Under the pieces are notes generated by a model that saw only the letters and a list, made by a program, of their open reading frames with translations, was not told where the DNA came from and did no database searches. A stretch of 64,000 nucleotides of DNA. Origin: Paraburkholderia bannensis. Its GTDB lineage: Bacteria; Pseudomonadota; Gammaproteobacteria; Burkholderiales; Burkholderiaceae. The stretch is from assembly GCF_014200455.1 (NCBI RefSeq), contig NZ_JACHBW010000002.1:124001-188000 (forward strand), in the 5' to 3' direction. Every line of letters starts with the position of its first letter. Within the stretch, counting starts at the first letter, position 1. Below are positions 49,911 through 59,748 of this stretch, one piece after another. The translations under genes and the position numbers were made by a program.

Positions 49911-51023
49911 TCAACGTTGCCCGAGCGTGGTATCGCCGAACAGCTTCTTCTGGTCGCGTGGCTGCGAACGCCAGTACTGCGGCGGCGCGCTCACCGTCGC
50001 ACCGAGTTGCGCGGCAGCGTGCCACGGCCAGCGCGGATCGTAGAGCATCGCGCGCGCCATCGCGATCATGTCGGCCTCGCCGTCTTCGATGATCTGATTG
50101 GCCTGCAATGCGTCGGTGATGAGCCCAACGGCGATTGTCGTCATGCCGGTTTCCTGCTTGACCTTGCGCGCGAACGGCACCTGATAGCCGGGTTCGAGCG
50201 GGATTTTCTGCAACGGCGAAACACCGCCCGACGACACATCGATCCAGTCCGCGCCGCGCGCCTTGAGCGCCTGCGCGAACACGACCGTATCGTCGGGCGT
50301 CCAGCCGCCCTCGACCCAGTCGGTCGCGGACACGCGCACGCCAACGGGTCGATCTTCAGGAAACTGCGCGCGCACGATGTCGTAGATTTCCAGCGGAAAG
50401 CGCATGCGGTTTTCGAGCGAGCCGCCGTATTCGTCGGTGCGCTGGTTGGCGATCGGCGAGAGGAATTGATGCAGCAGATAGCCGTGCGCGCAGTGGATTT
50501 CGAGCGCGTCGATACCCAGACGCGCCGCCCGCCGCGCTGTGGCCGCAAACGCATTGCGGATGCGATTCAGGCCGGCGGTGTCGAGCGCGAGGGGCGGCGT
50601 TTCGTCGTCCTTGTGCGGTAGCGCCGAGGGCGCATGAGGGAGCCAGCCGCCATCGGCCACGCTGATCAGCTGACCGCCTTCCCAGGGCACCGCGCTCGAT
50701 GCCTTGCGGCCCGCGTGCGAGATCTGCATGGCGATGCGAATCGGCGAATGACGGCGGATGGCGGCGATCACGGGCTCCAGCGCGGCCTCGGTGGCGTCAT
50801 CCCAGAGACCGAGACAACCAGGCGTGATGCGGCCATCGGGCTCGACGGCCGTGGCCTCGATGCACAGCATCGCCGCGCCCGAAAGCGCCAGACCGCCGAG
50901 GTGGATCATGTGCCAGTCGTTGGCCTCGCCGCGCTCGGCCGAATACTGGCACATCGGCGAAACGACAATGCGATTGGCCAGCGTCATGCCGCGCAGCGCG
51001 AGCGGAGTGAAGAGCTTGCTCAT
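49911..51023 (-). CDS. NADH:flavin oxidoreductase, old yellow enzyme family (YqjM-like)
   Basis: A 370-residue FMN-binding barrel that reduces activated alkenes. The start MSKLFTPLALRGMTLANRI and SPMCQYSAE, with the cysteine that tunes FMN in YqjM-type enzymes, place it in the thermophilic-like/YqjM class. Other blocks are EIHCAHGYLLHQFLSP, NQRTDEYGGSLENRMRFPLE and IAMARAMLYDPRWPW. The physiological substrate is unknown; these enzymes often act in electrophile defence. Confidence 0.93.
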   Translation of the reverse strand: MSKLFTPLALRGMTLANRIVVSPMCQYSAERGEANDWHMIHLGGLALSGAAMLCIEATAVEPDGRITPGCLGLWDDATEAALEPVIAAIRRHSPIRIAMQISHAGRKASSAVPWEGGQLISVADGGWLPHAPSALPHKDDETPPLALDTAGLNRIRNAFAATARRAARLGIDALEIHCAHGYLLHQFLSPIANQRTDEYGGSLENRMRFPLEIYDIVRAQFPEDRPVGVRVSATDWVEGGWTPDDTVVFAQALKARGADWIDVSSGGVSPLQKIPLEPGYQVPFARKVKQETGMTTIAVGLITDALQANQIIEDGEADMIAMARAMLYDPRWPWHAAAQLGATVSAPPQYWRSQPRDQKKLFGDTTLGQR

Positions 51024-51162
51024 GGGGAGAAAATGCGGACGGTGGTGGGGAGCGTCCGAGAATAGCACGCGCCTTCGACAGCCGCTTTCAAGGCAAAACG
51101 CGCAAGCGCCGCTGTCGTGCGCACACGAAAACAAACCAGCCGACGACGGCTTCAGCGCTGCA

Positions 51163-51900
51163 TCAGGGTTGCTTCGCAGCCGCCCCGGCCGCCAGGTTGT
51201 CGAGCGCTTCGAGCCATTCGTGCAACATCAGGCTCGCCTGGGTTTCCAGACACGGCGCATGCTGGGCCGTTTCGGCGCGCAGCGCGTTGATGTCGATGCC
51301 CGCGGCGTCGAGTTCGCCCGCGTTGCCGATCAGCCAGGGCTCGAAACGGTCGGCGCGCACTTCGGGATGGCACTGCAGCCCGAGCACGTTATCGCCCCAC
51401 GCGAACGCCTGGTTTTCGCACAGCGGCGTCGAAGCCAGACGCGTGGCGCCGGCTGGCAGATCGAAGGTATCGCCGTGCCAGTGGAACATCGAGGTCGACC
51501 CGCCATCCACGTGACGCAGCGCCGATTGGCGGCCCGCATCGGTGAGCGTAAGCGGCGTCCAGCCGATTTCCTTGTGAGCGCCCGCATAGACGCGCGCGCC
51601 GAGCACACGCGCAATCAGCTGCGCGCCCAGGCAAATGCCGAGCGTGGGCAGTCCCGCCGCGATACGCTTTTCGATCAGCGCGGCAATCGGTGCGAGAGTG
51701 GGAAAACGGGCATCGTCGCAGGCATTGATGGGACCGCCAAGGATCACCATCAGCGACGCAGAGGTGGGATTGAGTGCGCCGACACGCGCAAAGCCGACAT
51801 CGACATAGCGAACCGGCCGCCCGCGATCGCCGAGCACGCGCTCGAAACTGCCGAGGTCCTCGAAATATACGTGGCGAACGGCCAATACTTCGCGATTCAT
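51163..51900 (-). CDS. Class I glutamine amidotransferase
   Basis: A 245-residue GATase1 domain on its own, with the nucleophile cysteine in GICLGAQLIARVLGA and the His/Glu dyad in LQCHPEVRADRFEPW. It resembles stand-alone GMP synthase-like amidotransferases, some of which hydrolyse gamma-glutamyl compounds. The ATG has AGGGA upstream. It lies upstream of the flavin oxidoreductase on the same strand, about 140 bases away; joint function is not clear. Confidence 0.88.
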   Translation of the reverse strand: MNREVLAVRHVYFEDLGSFERVLGDRGRPVRYVDVGFARVGALNPTSASLMVILGGPINACDDARFPTLAPIAALIEKRIAAGLPTLGICLGAQLIARVLGARVYAGAHKEIGWTPLTLTDAGRQSALRHVDGGSTSMFHWHGDTFDLPAGATRLASTPLCENQAFAWGDNVLGLQCHPEVRADRFEPWLIGNAGELDAAGIDINALRAETAQHAPCLETQASLMLHEWLEALDNLAAGAAAKQP

Positions 51901-52163
51901 CGGCAAATCCCTGGGTCAGCTACACAATTCGACGCGCGGCGCCGGCGTCCTGCCAGACGCGCATCGGGTACACATGACAAAGCACGCTTGCGGCGGATTG
52001 GCGCGGCAACGATGCGCCACATGGACGCACCGCCTGCCCGTGCCCGTGCCACGAAACCGTTCATGACCGCCACAGCGCGCACGCACGGCCGTCCGCAAGG
52101 ACGACGCGCCGCTGCGTGTGAAACGGCAGGCTTCGTGGGCGCTGCGCGTGCCACTGAGTGAGA

Positions 52164-52802
52164 TCAGGCTGCGAAGATCTTCCAGTTTTTCTTCTGGGTC
52201 GTCGCGTCAGCCTGCTCGTACACCGAGCAATCGAGACGCAGATCGTTGTCGGACATCTGGATGCCCAGCAGCGCGCACTTGTGCGGCGTCTTCTTCGGGG
52301 TCTTGCTCGGCTCGAAGTGCGTGCACGAGAGGCACATGCGGTGCTGCGGCATGGCTTCCTGCGATTCGAGCACGTAGACCGTCTTGAGCAGCGTGCGATA
52401 GAACGCCGATTGCTCGTCTGCGCGCAGCGTGTTGACTGCCTTCGAGAGGAAGTCAGGCCATTGCGCGGCCTTCTTCGCAGCCGTACGGCCACGTGCGGTC
52501 AAGCGCACTGCAAGCGCGCGGCCGTCGTCGAGCGCACGGCGCTTTTCGACGAGGCCCTTGGTTTCGAGCGTGCTCACTGCATCGCTGGTCGTGGCGGCAG
52601 TCAGTGCCGTCTCGCGGGCGATCTCGCCGAGGCGCATCGGCCCCTTGCGCTGCATCAGCAGCACGAGAATTTCGCCCTGGGTCGGCGTGAGGCCTGCGCC
52701 TTCGGCCCAGTCCCACGCCTGGCTACGCATAGCCGTGCTAAGTCGCAGCAGGCTATGGGTCACCCGCCCGGCTGCCTGCTCTCCGTATACGCCTTCGCTC
52801 AT
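52164..52802 (-). CDS. MarR-family regulator with C-terminal cysteine cluster
   Basis: A 212-residue winged-helix regulator: LTPTQGEILVLLMQRKGPM, the recognition region ALTAATTSDAVSTLETKGLV and the wing DDGRALAVRLT. Past the usual MarR core, a C-terminal extension has four cysteines spaced CX2C-X15-C-X15-C (CLSCTHF, HKCALL, LDCSVYE), a pattern that suggests a metal or Fe-S site and hence metal or redox sensing. Start is MSEGVYGEQ; a more upstream ATG is possible. Regulated genes are not evident. Confidence 0.88.
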   Translation of the reverse strand: MSEGVYGEQAAGRVTHSLLRLSTAMRSQAWDWAEGAGLTPTQGEILVLLMQRKGPMRLGEIARETALTAATTSDAVSTLETKGLVEKRRALDDGRALAVRLTARGRTAAKKAAQWPDFLSKAVNTLRADEQSAFYRTLLKTVYVLESQEAMPQHRMCLSCTHFEPSKTPKKTPHKCALLGIQMSDNDLRLDCSVYEQADATTQKKNWKIFAA

Positions 52803-53567
52803 AGTCTTTCGCTGGTTATTTGGCAGCTTGCGCTGCATCGTCAGCCGCCGCATGCGCCGACGGCTTTGTGGGAAACCTTGCGGACGATTTCAGCAAATCG
52901 CCCACACCATCTCAAAAAATTCCTGCTCCGCTCGCGCCGAAAACTGCCACAAACGCGGACTGCGACGCGTAGGGCGAACAGTCATTTTTTCTCGCCTGGC
53001 CGACCCGGTGCTTCCTTCGTAACCCCGTGCCTGCGCAGCAAACCGACATTCTATGCGAGAGTAGCAAATCGCACAGCTAACTTATCAAACGTGAATTGTG
53101 GATAACCCGTTGGTAAGTGCGCTAATGGCATGTGGACAGATTCTTGACGATGCGCAATCTTCACGAAATCCTCACTCTGCCTGACGCGCATTTTGGCCTG
53201 CCAGGCAAGCTCGGCCCACTCCTGAAAGTGCAACGCAGGCCCTTGAGTTTTCAGGCATTTCAGCGGTTACCCACAGACGTGCGCGGCCCCTGCTGCACAC
53301 TATTGCCCATATCTGCGCAAAGATCAAAAAAATAAGAACCCCCTGGTATCTTGCCTGGGACAAAAAAAACTTTGCGTGACCCTGCGCAAAACTGCATTGA
53401 GGGGTTCCGGAGCGCTTAAGGCGGGGTTCCGGCGGCGGTCTGCGGCATTCATGAGGCCGCCAAAAACAACGCGGGCAGCCGTTGGCTGCCCTCTCTCACT
53501 GCTGTTGCACGGCTTATGCGCTGCTCGCGTATCACCGGTTCTCACCGCAGAGGCAGTGCATAAGCTG
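52803..53567. other. Long gap with DnaA-box-like sites and a terminator
   Basis: No gene is supported. DnaA-box-like sequences occur at 53097-53105 (TGTGGATAA, perfect), 53131-53139 (TGTGGACAG) and 53267-53275 (TTACCCACA), followed by AT-rich tracts near 53321-53371. A terminator for the downstream ligase gene lies at 53473-53491. Confidence 0.45.
53473..53491 (-). terminator. Terminator of the YbdK-type ligase gene
   Basis: GGGCAGCC/GGCTGCCC form an eight-base stem with a three-base loop; GCGTTGTTTTT follows on the minus strand. It is 76 bases beyond the stop codon. Confidence 0.75.
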
Positions 53568-54683
53568 TCACGCGCGCCAGCGCAAACATTGCTGCCGCAC
53601 CGCTTCGTGCAGCGATTTTTCGTCCGCGACCACACTGCGCAGCCAGCTCGCATCGTTGTTCTGCGAGCGCGCGATCGTGCCGATTTCGCTCAGCGCGCGC
53701 GTCGAGCCAAGCACGTCGCCGTGCGGTGCGATTTTTTCAAGCGTGGCAAGAATATCCTCGGAGATGGTGCGGCGCTCGCCCGTCTGCGGATCGACCACCG
53801 TGCCGGCCAGGCCAAAACGGCAGGCCTGGAAGCGGTTGAACGTGTAGACGAGGTAATCGTCTTCGAGCGGCTGGATCGGCCGGTCGACGAGCAGATGGCG
53901 CGCAAGCGTCTGGATATAGCAGGCGATCGCCGCAGCGCGCTCGACCGAAAGCGGCGTATCCATCACGCGCACTTCGATCGTGCCGAAACCGGGCTTCGGG
54001 CGGATGTCCCAGTAAAAGTCCTTCATGCTGTTAACGACGCCCGTATGGACCATCTTCGAGAAGTATTCCTTGAACTCCTCCCAGCCCAGCACGAACGGCG
54101 CGCGGCCCGAGAGCGGGAACGCGAACACGGAATTTAGTCGTGCCGAATGAAATCCGGTGTCCACGCCCTGCACATAGGGCGACGACGCGGACAGCGCAAT
54201 GAAATGAGGAATGAAGCGCGAGAGCGAATGCAGCAAATAAAGCGCGCTATCCGCGTCGGGGCAGCCGATGTGAACGTGCTGGCCGAACACCGTGAACTGC
54301 TTGGCGAGATAACCGTACAGCTCCGAAAGGTACTGAAAGCGCGGTGTATCGACGATGCGGCGGTCGCTCCATTGCTGGAACGCATGCGTCCCTCCGCCGC
54401 ACAGGCCCACGTTGAGACGGTCCGCCGCCGACACCAGCACGTCGCGGATCTTGCGCAGATCGGCCACGGCCTGCTCGTGATGCGTGCAGATGCCGGTGGA
54501 CAGCTCGATCATGCTTTCGGTGATTTCAGGCGTGATATTGCCGGGAATCTCCTGATCCTTGATGAGGCGCATGAGATCGCTGCCCGCCTTGGTCAGATCG
54601 TAATCGTGCGTGTTGACGATCTGCATTTCGAGTTCGACGCCGAAGGTGAACGGCTTCGAATCGACAAAAGTTTCCAGTGACAT
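53568..54683 (-). CDS. YbdK-type carboxylate-amine ligase (weak glutamate-cysteine ligase)
   Basis: A 371-residue GCS2-family ligase that joins glutamate to an amine or cysteine using ATP. It begins with [12 protein letters not shown] and has the [11 protein letters not shown] and GQHVHIGCP blocks, [11 protein letters not shown], and the glutamate-binding [12 protein letters not shown]. coli YbdK has weak glutamate-cysteine ligase activity. The antiporter gene lies 92 bases upstream on the same strand, so they may be co-transcribed. Confidence 0.93.
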   Translation of the reverse strand: MSLETFVDSKPFTFGVELEMQIVNTHDYDLTKAGSDLMRLIKDQEIPGNITPEITESMIELSTGICTHHEQAVADLRKIRDVLVSAADRLNVGLCGGGTHAFQQWSDRRIVDTPRFQYLSELYGYLAKQFTVFGQHVHIGCPDADSALYLLHSLSRFIPHFIALSASSPYVQGVDTGFHSARLNSVFAFPLSGRAPFVLGWEEFKEYFSKMVHTGVVNSMKDFYWDIRPKPGFGTIEVRVMDTPLSVERAAAIACYIQTLARHLLVDRPIQPLEDDYLVYTFNRFQACRFGLAGTVVDPQTGERRTISEDILATLEKIAPHGDVLGSTRALSEIGTIARSQNNDASWLRSVVADEKSLHEAVRQQCLRWRA

Positions 54684-54775
54684 GTCGTCCCCTCATTCGG
54701 CCGCGCCACACGTGGCCAGCGGCAGCCGGCCTCGCGTGGCGGGCAGTGTTTCATGGCGGCACGCGGCCGCCGCGT

Positions 54776-55981
54776 TCATTCTTCGCCGCGCTCGCCAACC
54801 AGCGCCAGCGCGCGATATACGAGCCACGGGCCGAGCAGCTGCAACACCACGATGGCACACATCATGATTGCGCGCAGACCCGGATCGAAGTTCGGGTACA
54901 GATCGTAGGTGTCCTCCATGAGCAGCAGCGCAAGCGCGGACATCGGCGTGAGCGCGATGCCCAGCGCGACACCCTGCTTCAGTTCAAGCCCGCTGGGCTT
55001 CGCGAAAATCAGCACGCCGACCAGCTTCGCCACCAGACGCGCGAGGATCAGCCCTGCTGCGGCCAGACCGCCGACGAGGATGTAATGCCACTCGAAGGTG
55101 GTCATGGTCAGCACGAACAGGATCACCGTGAGCAGCCACCCGGCCGTGCCGAAGTGCTGCGGCCACAGTTGCGGGCGCACTTCCAGATTCTTCACGATGA
55201 TGCCGGCGGCCAGCAGGCTCAGGATGGTCGAAAGCTTGAGCAGATGCGCAACGGCGATCGCCAGCAGCACGAGGCCGAACAGCGCTACGAAAGAATGCTC
55301 GTCCTGCGGGCTCAGACGCCGGTAAAACAAGGTGCAGGCGCGCGCGAGCACGTACGCCACCACGATCGAGCCGACCAGCAGATACAAAGGCTGCAGGATG
55401 GTGGCAAATACGTTGCCGTAAATCTCCTGATGCAGCCAGGTGGACGCGAGCTTTTCGATCACCACGGCATACATGCTGTTGAGCGCTGTCAGCGTGATGA
55501 GGCGCTGCGTGACCTGGCCTTCGGCGCGCAACTCGGTCTTGAGCTGGATCACCATTGCGGGCGAAGTCGCCATGGAGATCGACGCCACCACGATGGCGAC
55601 CATCGCCGGTACCGACAGAAACAGCAGGAGCCCGAGCACCAGCACGAACGTAAGCGAAGCTTCGGCGAGGCTCGACAGGATCAGCCAGGGACTACGGCGG
55701 ATCCAGCGCAGATCGAGCCGGCTGCCGAGTTCGAACAGCAGCAGCCCGAGCGCGACGTCCAACACCGGCCGCGCGGCATTGGCAGTGTCGATGTCGATCA
55801 CGCCGAAGCCCGCCGAACCGGCAATCAGACCAATGACCGCATAGCCCGAAATGCGCGGCAGACGCCAGGCGCGATAGCAGAGTTCGCCGCACAGACCGGC
55901 GGCGAGCAGAGCGAGGCCGGCCCAGAAAATACCGTCTGGCTGCAGCGGCCACGCGGGAAAGAACGAAAACGCCGACTTCAT
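54776..55981 (-). CDS. CPA2-type monovalent cation:proton antiporter
   Basis: A 401-residue membrane protein with about 12 hydrophobic segments. SMATSPAMVIQLKTEL and LALLLFELGSRLDL match the KefB/Na+-H+ exchanger (CPA2) core. No RCK nucleotide-binding domain follows, unlike KefB/KefC. MKSAFSFFPAWPLQPD was chosen as the start, with AGGAG upstream. The ion is not predictable from sequence. Confidence 0.88.
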   Translation of the reverse strand: MKSAFSFFPAWPLQPDGIFWAGLALLAAGLCGELCYRAWRLPRISGYAVIGLIAGSAGFGVIDIDTANAARPVLDVALGLLLFELGSRLDLRWIRRSPWLILSSLAEASLTFVLVLGLLLFLSVPAMVAIVVASISMATSPAMVIQLKTELRAEGQVTQRLITLTALNSMYAVVIEKLASTWLHQEIYGNVFATILQPLYLLVGSIVVAYVLARACTLFYRRLSPQDEHSFVALFGLVLLAIAVAHLLKLSTILSLLAAGIIVKNLEVRPQLWPQHFGTAGWLLTVILFVLTMTTFEWHYILVGGLAAAGLILARLVAKLVGVLIFAKPSGLELKQGVALGIALTPMSALALLLMEDTYDLYPNFDPGLRAIMMCAIVVLQLLGPWLVYRALALVGERGEE

Positions 55982-56964
55982 CGTGAAGGCTTCTCCTTGG
56001 CAACACCTTCGTGCAGGGGACCGGATGAGGCATTCAAGGCCCGCTCCGGCCGGCAGAAGACAAGTCCAGCTGTCCGACGTACGAGTACTGCTACGGCCCC
56101 GCTCATGGGCAAGCCGCGTGCCATGCAGACATAACACATGCGTGGCGGATATGCGGCGAGCCGGGCGCGAGGCTGTCAGCCCAATCCGCTGGCGACGCGC
56201 ACGCCCGCAGCCAGGGCTGGCAGCGGCTAACGTGCGTCTGGTGCACGGCGAATGACGGCGGGGAAACTCGCACCGGTGCCGCTTGCGCGGCGAACAGCCG
56301 GTCCAGGCGCGGTCTTATCGACTTTCAGCACCTGGGTTGAGTGAACGAACGCTGCCGGCTGTCCTGAGCACTGAGATTCAGTTCAGGCGGCATCCGTTCC
56401 GTGGATGCGTCGGCCAGGTGATGTCGCTTGTCTGGCGGATGACGCGGAAAAGAACGGCGATTGTGCCATAGCTTTTTTGCAATTGTCCCACCTGAACCGA
56501 TGAAGCCTGGCGTTGGCGGTAATTGCGCCCGTTTTAACGGACGATGTGGAAAAAATGACCGTGCGAGGGGCGTACCGAGGTTGTATCGGCCACAACAGCG
56601 CGGCAGCGCTTTGCGCCGGTTTTCCTGCCAGAGCGATAGCGTCAGCCTAAGGTTTACGGTTTACCGTATGTATACGTAGTAGAAGTTAACAAGGGCGGCA
56701 CTTTCCTGTGGATAACCCCTGTATACCTATGGGAATCATCGGCTTGGCGATCGAACAACCCGTCGCACAGTATGTGGTGTGTTGCCTGGCAATCAAGAAT
56801 AACTTTTCAGGGGCGCAAAGCAGGCCGCGAGTTATCCCGTTTACGCCCACATCGCGCCCACACCAAACTTGTCCACAACTCGCGCGGTTATCCACATGTC
56901 CACGGGGATAACTGTATTGGTGGTGTTGTAAGGTTTGTTGTAAGGCTCGCGCCGCCGGGTTTTG
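55982..56964. other. 983-base intergenic region with DnaA-box cluster
   Basis: No gene is supported. The right half is less GC-rich than the surrounding coding DNA, with an AT-rich patch (GGTTTACGGTTTACCGTATG) at 56651-56670. DnaA-box-like sites follow from 56707 to 56914 and are listed separately. Confidence 0.55.
56707..56914. promoter_or_regulatory. Cluster of DnaA boxes
   Basis: Two perfect 9-mers (TGTGGATAA at 56707-56715; TTATCCACA at 56888-56896), one one-mismatch (TTGTCCACA at 56869-56877) and two weaker ones (TTATCCCGT at 56832-56840; GGGGATAAC near 56904-56914) lie within 210 bases. An AT-rich patch precedes them. This resembles a DnaA-binding locus or an origin. Confidence 0.5.
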
Positions 56965-58950
56965 CTAGAGGCTGCGTTGGCGCAAGGCGCGTTGCAGGAA
57001 GCGGGCCGGATCGATCTGTTCGGCGAGTTCGCGCTCGATCGGCCACGGTTCGCCTTCGAGTTGCGAGGCGATCAGCTCCGCGCCGAGCGAAGCCCAGACC
57101 AGCCCACGCGAGCCGAAGGCGAACGCGCCAAAGAGTCCTGGCGCACGCGGCAGATCCAGCGGCCAGGCGCCCGAGAGACGTTGGGCGTCAAGGCGGGCGG
57201 CGTTCTCGTCGCCGAGCTGGCCGAGCATCGGCATGCGGTCGCTCGTCACGCAGCGCAGCGCCACGCGGCCGCGCCAGCCAGTTGGCGGTTGCGAGGTTTG
57301 CGCCAGCTCCGGCAGCATCAGCGCGACGCGTTCGAGATTTTCCACATGCCCCGGCGCACGCAGATCGAGATTCGTATCGTCCACTTCGTAGGTTGCGCCC
57401 GCGAGCGTGACGCCGCCGTCCAGCGGCACCGCGTAACCATCGCCGATCACGGGCACGCGCAGCGCCGCGAGCGGGCTGTGGTCGATCAGCGTGAGCTGGC
57501 CGCGCACGCTGCGCGTCGGTGCGAAGTCGAGCGCGGCGGCTCGCGCGGCATCGTGCGCATTGGCGAAGATCACCGCGCCCGCCTGCGCGATCAAGCCGCC
57601 GGCATCGTCGAGTACCTGCCATGAGTCGCCCGCGCGCGCGATGCGGCCGACCTGCACGCCGTAGCGCACCTCCACCTGCGCGCCGCTGTACGCGCTGGCC
57701 GCGGCGATCTGCGCACGGCACAGCGAAGCCGGGTCGATCGCGCCGCCGCGCGGATAAAGCCAGCCGCCCTGAGCGAGCGCAACGCCCGCGATTTGCTGGG
57801 CCTCTTCGCGATCGACCGCGCGCACGAATTCATCGGGATAACCAAACGATGCGAGTGCGTGCGCCACGGCGCGCGACTCGTCGTCGGTCGCCAGGTGCAG
57901 CAGTCCGGCATGACTGCGCTTTGGCGCGTGACCCAGCGTATCGAGCGCGGCCCAGCGCTGCAGCGCGTAGAGGAAGCCCGCACGCGTGATGCGCGAGGCG
58001 TTGCTGTCGTCGCGCGAAATCAGCGGATGAAACACGCCGGCAGGGTTGCCCGATGCCTCGCGCGCGGGCGCGGGATGGCGTTCCAGCAAGGTCACGCGCC
58101 AGCCGCGCGCGGCCAGCCGCTCGACCAGCGCACTGCCCGCGAGGCCCGCGCCGATCACCACGGCATGTCGTTCGGCAAGCGGCGTCGGCAGCGGCGGCTC
58201 GTGACGGCGCACTCGCCAGCGCGGCGCGAAGCGTCCGCTCAGCATCGCCCATTTGCCGCCGAAGCCAGGCGTTTTACGAAACTCGAAGCCATTCTGTTCG
58301 AGCGCGCGCTTGACGTCGCCCGCGCTGCTCCAGGTGGCGAAGGACGCCTCGTCGCCCGCGACGCGTGCAAGTGCCCTGAAGATGGCCGGCGACCAGAGTT
58401 CGGGATTTTTCGCGGGCGCGAATCCGTCGAGGTAAATCGCGTCGGCGCGTAACCACATTTTGGGAAGTGATTCGACGGCATCGCCGAAGACGAGCGTGAG
58501 CGTCACACGCCCGCCCTCGAATTCCAGCCGATGTGTGCCTGGCACCAGCATCGGCCATGCGTCGACCAGTTCGCGCGCGAGCGTCGTGAGCGTCGCAAGC
58601 GCGCCATCGGAGGCTTGGGCGACGACGGCGTCGAGCACGGCGCGCAGATCTTCGCGCGCAAACGGGTGCTTTTCTACCGAGACAAAATGCAGGCGCTCGC
58701 AACGAGAGGGATCGTCGCGCCAGGCATTCCAGGTTGTGAGGAAGTTCACGCCCATGCCAAAACCCGTTTCCAGCACCGTGAAAATGCGCAGGTTCTGCCA
58801 GCGTTCCGGCAGGCCGTTGCCCTGCAGAAAGACGAAATCGGACTGCGCAAAGGCGCCCGAAGGGCTGTGATAGACGTCGCCGAAGTGCGGCGAAAACGGC
58901 GTGCCATCTTCGCGAAAGGCGAGCGTGGCGGGAATCAGGGTGGCGGTCAT
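56965..58950 (-). CDS. mnmC: Bifunctional tRNA mnm5s2U biosynthesis protein MnmC
   Basis: MnmC finishes the wobble-uridine modification begun by MnmE/MnmG: an FAD domain removes the carboxymethyl group and a SAM domain methylates. The 661-residue product has the methyltransferase half first (VYHSPSGAFAQSDFVFLQGN, LETGFGMGVNFLTTWNAWR), then the oxidoreductase half with VVIGAGLAGSALVERLAARGW near residue 255. The start MTATLIPATLAF fits the family. mnmG lies about 30 kb away in the same window. A TATGAT box on the minus strand at 59167-59172 may be its promoter. Confidence 0.95.
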   Translation of the reverse strand: MTATLIPATLAFREDGTPFSPHFGDVYHSPSGAFAQSDFVFLQGNGLPERWQNLRIFTVLETGFGMGVNFLTTWNAWRDDPSRCERLHFVSVEKHPFAREDLRAVLDAVVAQASDGALATLTTLARELVDAWPMLVPGTHRLEFEGGRVTLTLVFGDAVESLPKMWLRADAIYLDGFAPAKNPELWSPAIFRALARVAGDEASFATWSSAGDVKRALEQNGFEFRKTPGFGGKWAMLSGRFAPRWRVRRHEPPLPTPLAERHAVVIGAGLAGSALVERLAARGWRVTLLERHPAPAREASGNPAGVFHPLISRDDSNASRITRAGFLYALQRWAALDTLGHAPKRSHAGLLHLATDDESRAVAHALASFGYPDEFVRAVDREEAQQIAGVALAQGGWLYPRGGAIDPASLCRAQIAAASAYSGAQVEVRYGVQVGRIARAGDSWQVLDDAGGLIAQAGAVIFANAHDAARAAALDFAPTRSVRGQLTLIDHSPLAALRVPVIGDGYAVPLDGGVTLAGATYEVDDTNLDLRAPGHVENLERVALMLPELAQTSQPPTGWRGRVALRCVTSDRMPMLGQLGDENAARLDAQRLSGAWPLDLPRAPGLFGAFAFGSRGLVWASLGAELIASQLEGEPWPIERELAEQIDPARFLQRALRQRSL

Positions 58951-59361
58951 GACTAACGCGAGCGCGGGGAAAGTGGGAAATGCCCGTGGGGTCTGGGTTT
59001 GCGGCCGCAAAGCGTTGGCCGAACGCAACGCGCGAATGTTAAATCGATGCATGCCGGCTGCGTTTTGAGCGCGGCGCACATCAAAAACGCAAAGACCTGC
59101 AGAAAAACCCGCGCGGACCCCTCGAAATCTTCGAAACCCTTGTCGTTATTGGGTTTGCGCTGCGCTATCATAGCAAGCGCCGCCCAGGGAAGCGGCAGCA
59201 CGGACGTCGCGGGAAGGCGCTGGCGCTTGTTAGCGCTTTACGCCGCGACGCAAATCCCCGGGGTGCTCCGGGTCCGCGCTGCTCGACGGCGCGGCACGCG
59301 TCCGTATAATCGGCGCGTTCGCGCTGTTCGTGTCAACCTAAACACAGAAAGGAATATCTCA
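58951..59361. other. Divergent promoter region mnmC / HU gene
   Basis: No gene is seen. It contains the HU promoter at 59283-59310 and a minus-strand TATGAT at 59172-59167. Confidence 0.5.
59283..59310 (+). promoter_or_regulatory. Promoter of the HU gene
   Basis: A perfect TATAAT at 59305-59310 lies 16 bases after TCGACG (59283-59288), about 50 bases upstream of the start codon. Confidence 0.6.
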
Positions 59362-59640
59362 ATGAATAAACAGGAACTGATCGACGCCGTCGCAGCACAG
59401 ACGGGCGCTAGCAAGGCTCAAACCGGTGAAACGCTGGATACGCTCCTCGAAGTGGTCAAGAAGGCCGTGTCGAAAGGCGACGCTGTCCAGCTGATCGGCT
59501 TCGGCAGCTTCGGCTCGGGCAAGCGTGCGGCACGTACGGGCCGTAACCCGAAGACCGGCGAGACCATCAAGATTCCGGCAGCCAAGACCGTCAAGTTCAC
59601 GGCTGGCAAGGCGTTCAAGGACGCCGTCAACAAGCGTTAA
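59362..59640 (+). CDS. HU family nucleoid DNA-binding protein
   Basis: A 92-residue histone-like protein that bends and compacts DNA as a dimer. [20 protein letters not shown] is the canonical N-terminus, and the beta-arm [20 protein letters not shown] carries the proline that intercalates. GAAAGGAA precedes the ATG. Codon use is that of a highly expressed gene. Two terminators follow. Confidence 0.97.
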   Translation: MNKQELIDAVAAQTGASKAQTGETLDTLLEVVKKAVSKGDAVQLIGFGSFGSGKRAARTGRNPKTGETIKIPAAKTVKFTAGKAFKDAVNKR

Positions 59641-59673
59641 AGCACGTTCAAGCAATACCGCTTTAAGTTGACA

Positions 59674-59696
59674 CCCGCCCCTGGCGGGTTTTTTTT
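59674..59696 (+). terminator. HU gene terminator
   Basis: CCCGCC/GGCGGG forms a compact stem followed by eight Ts, 34 bases after the stop codon. Confidence 0.92.
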
Positions 59697-59707
59697 CGTC
59701 CGCCGTT

Positions 59708-59742
59708 ATGAAAAAGCCGCCTTTTTCAGGCGGCTTTTTCAT
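59708..59742. terminator. Bidirectional terminator between the HU and cobW-like genes
   Basis: A 14-base stem (ATGAAAAAGCCGCC and its complement) with a seven-base loop carries A and T tracts on both arms, so it can end transcription from both sides. Confidence 0.9.
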
Positions 59743-59748
59743 ATTCGA

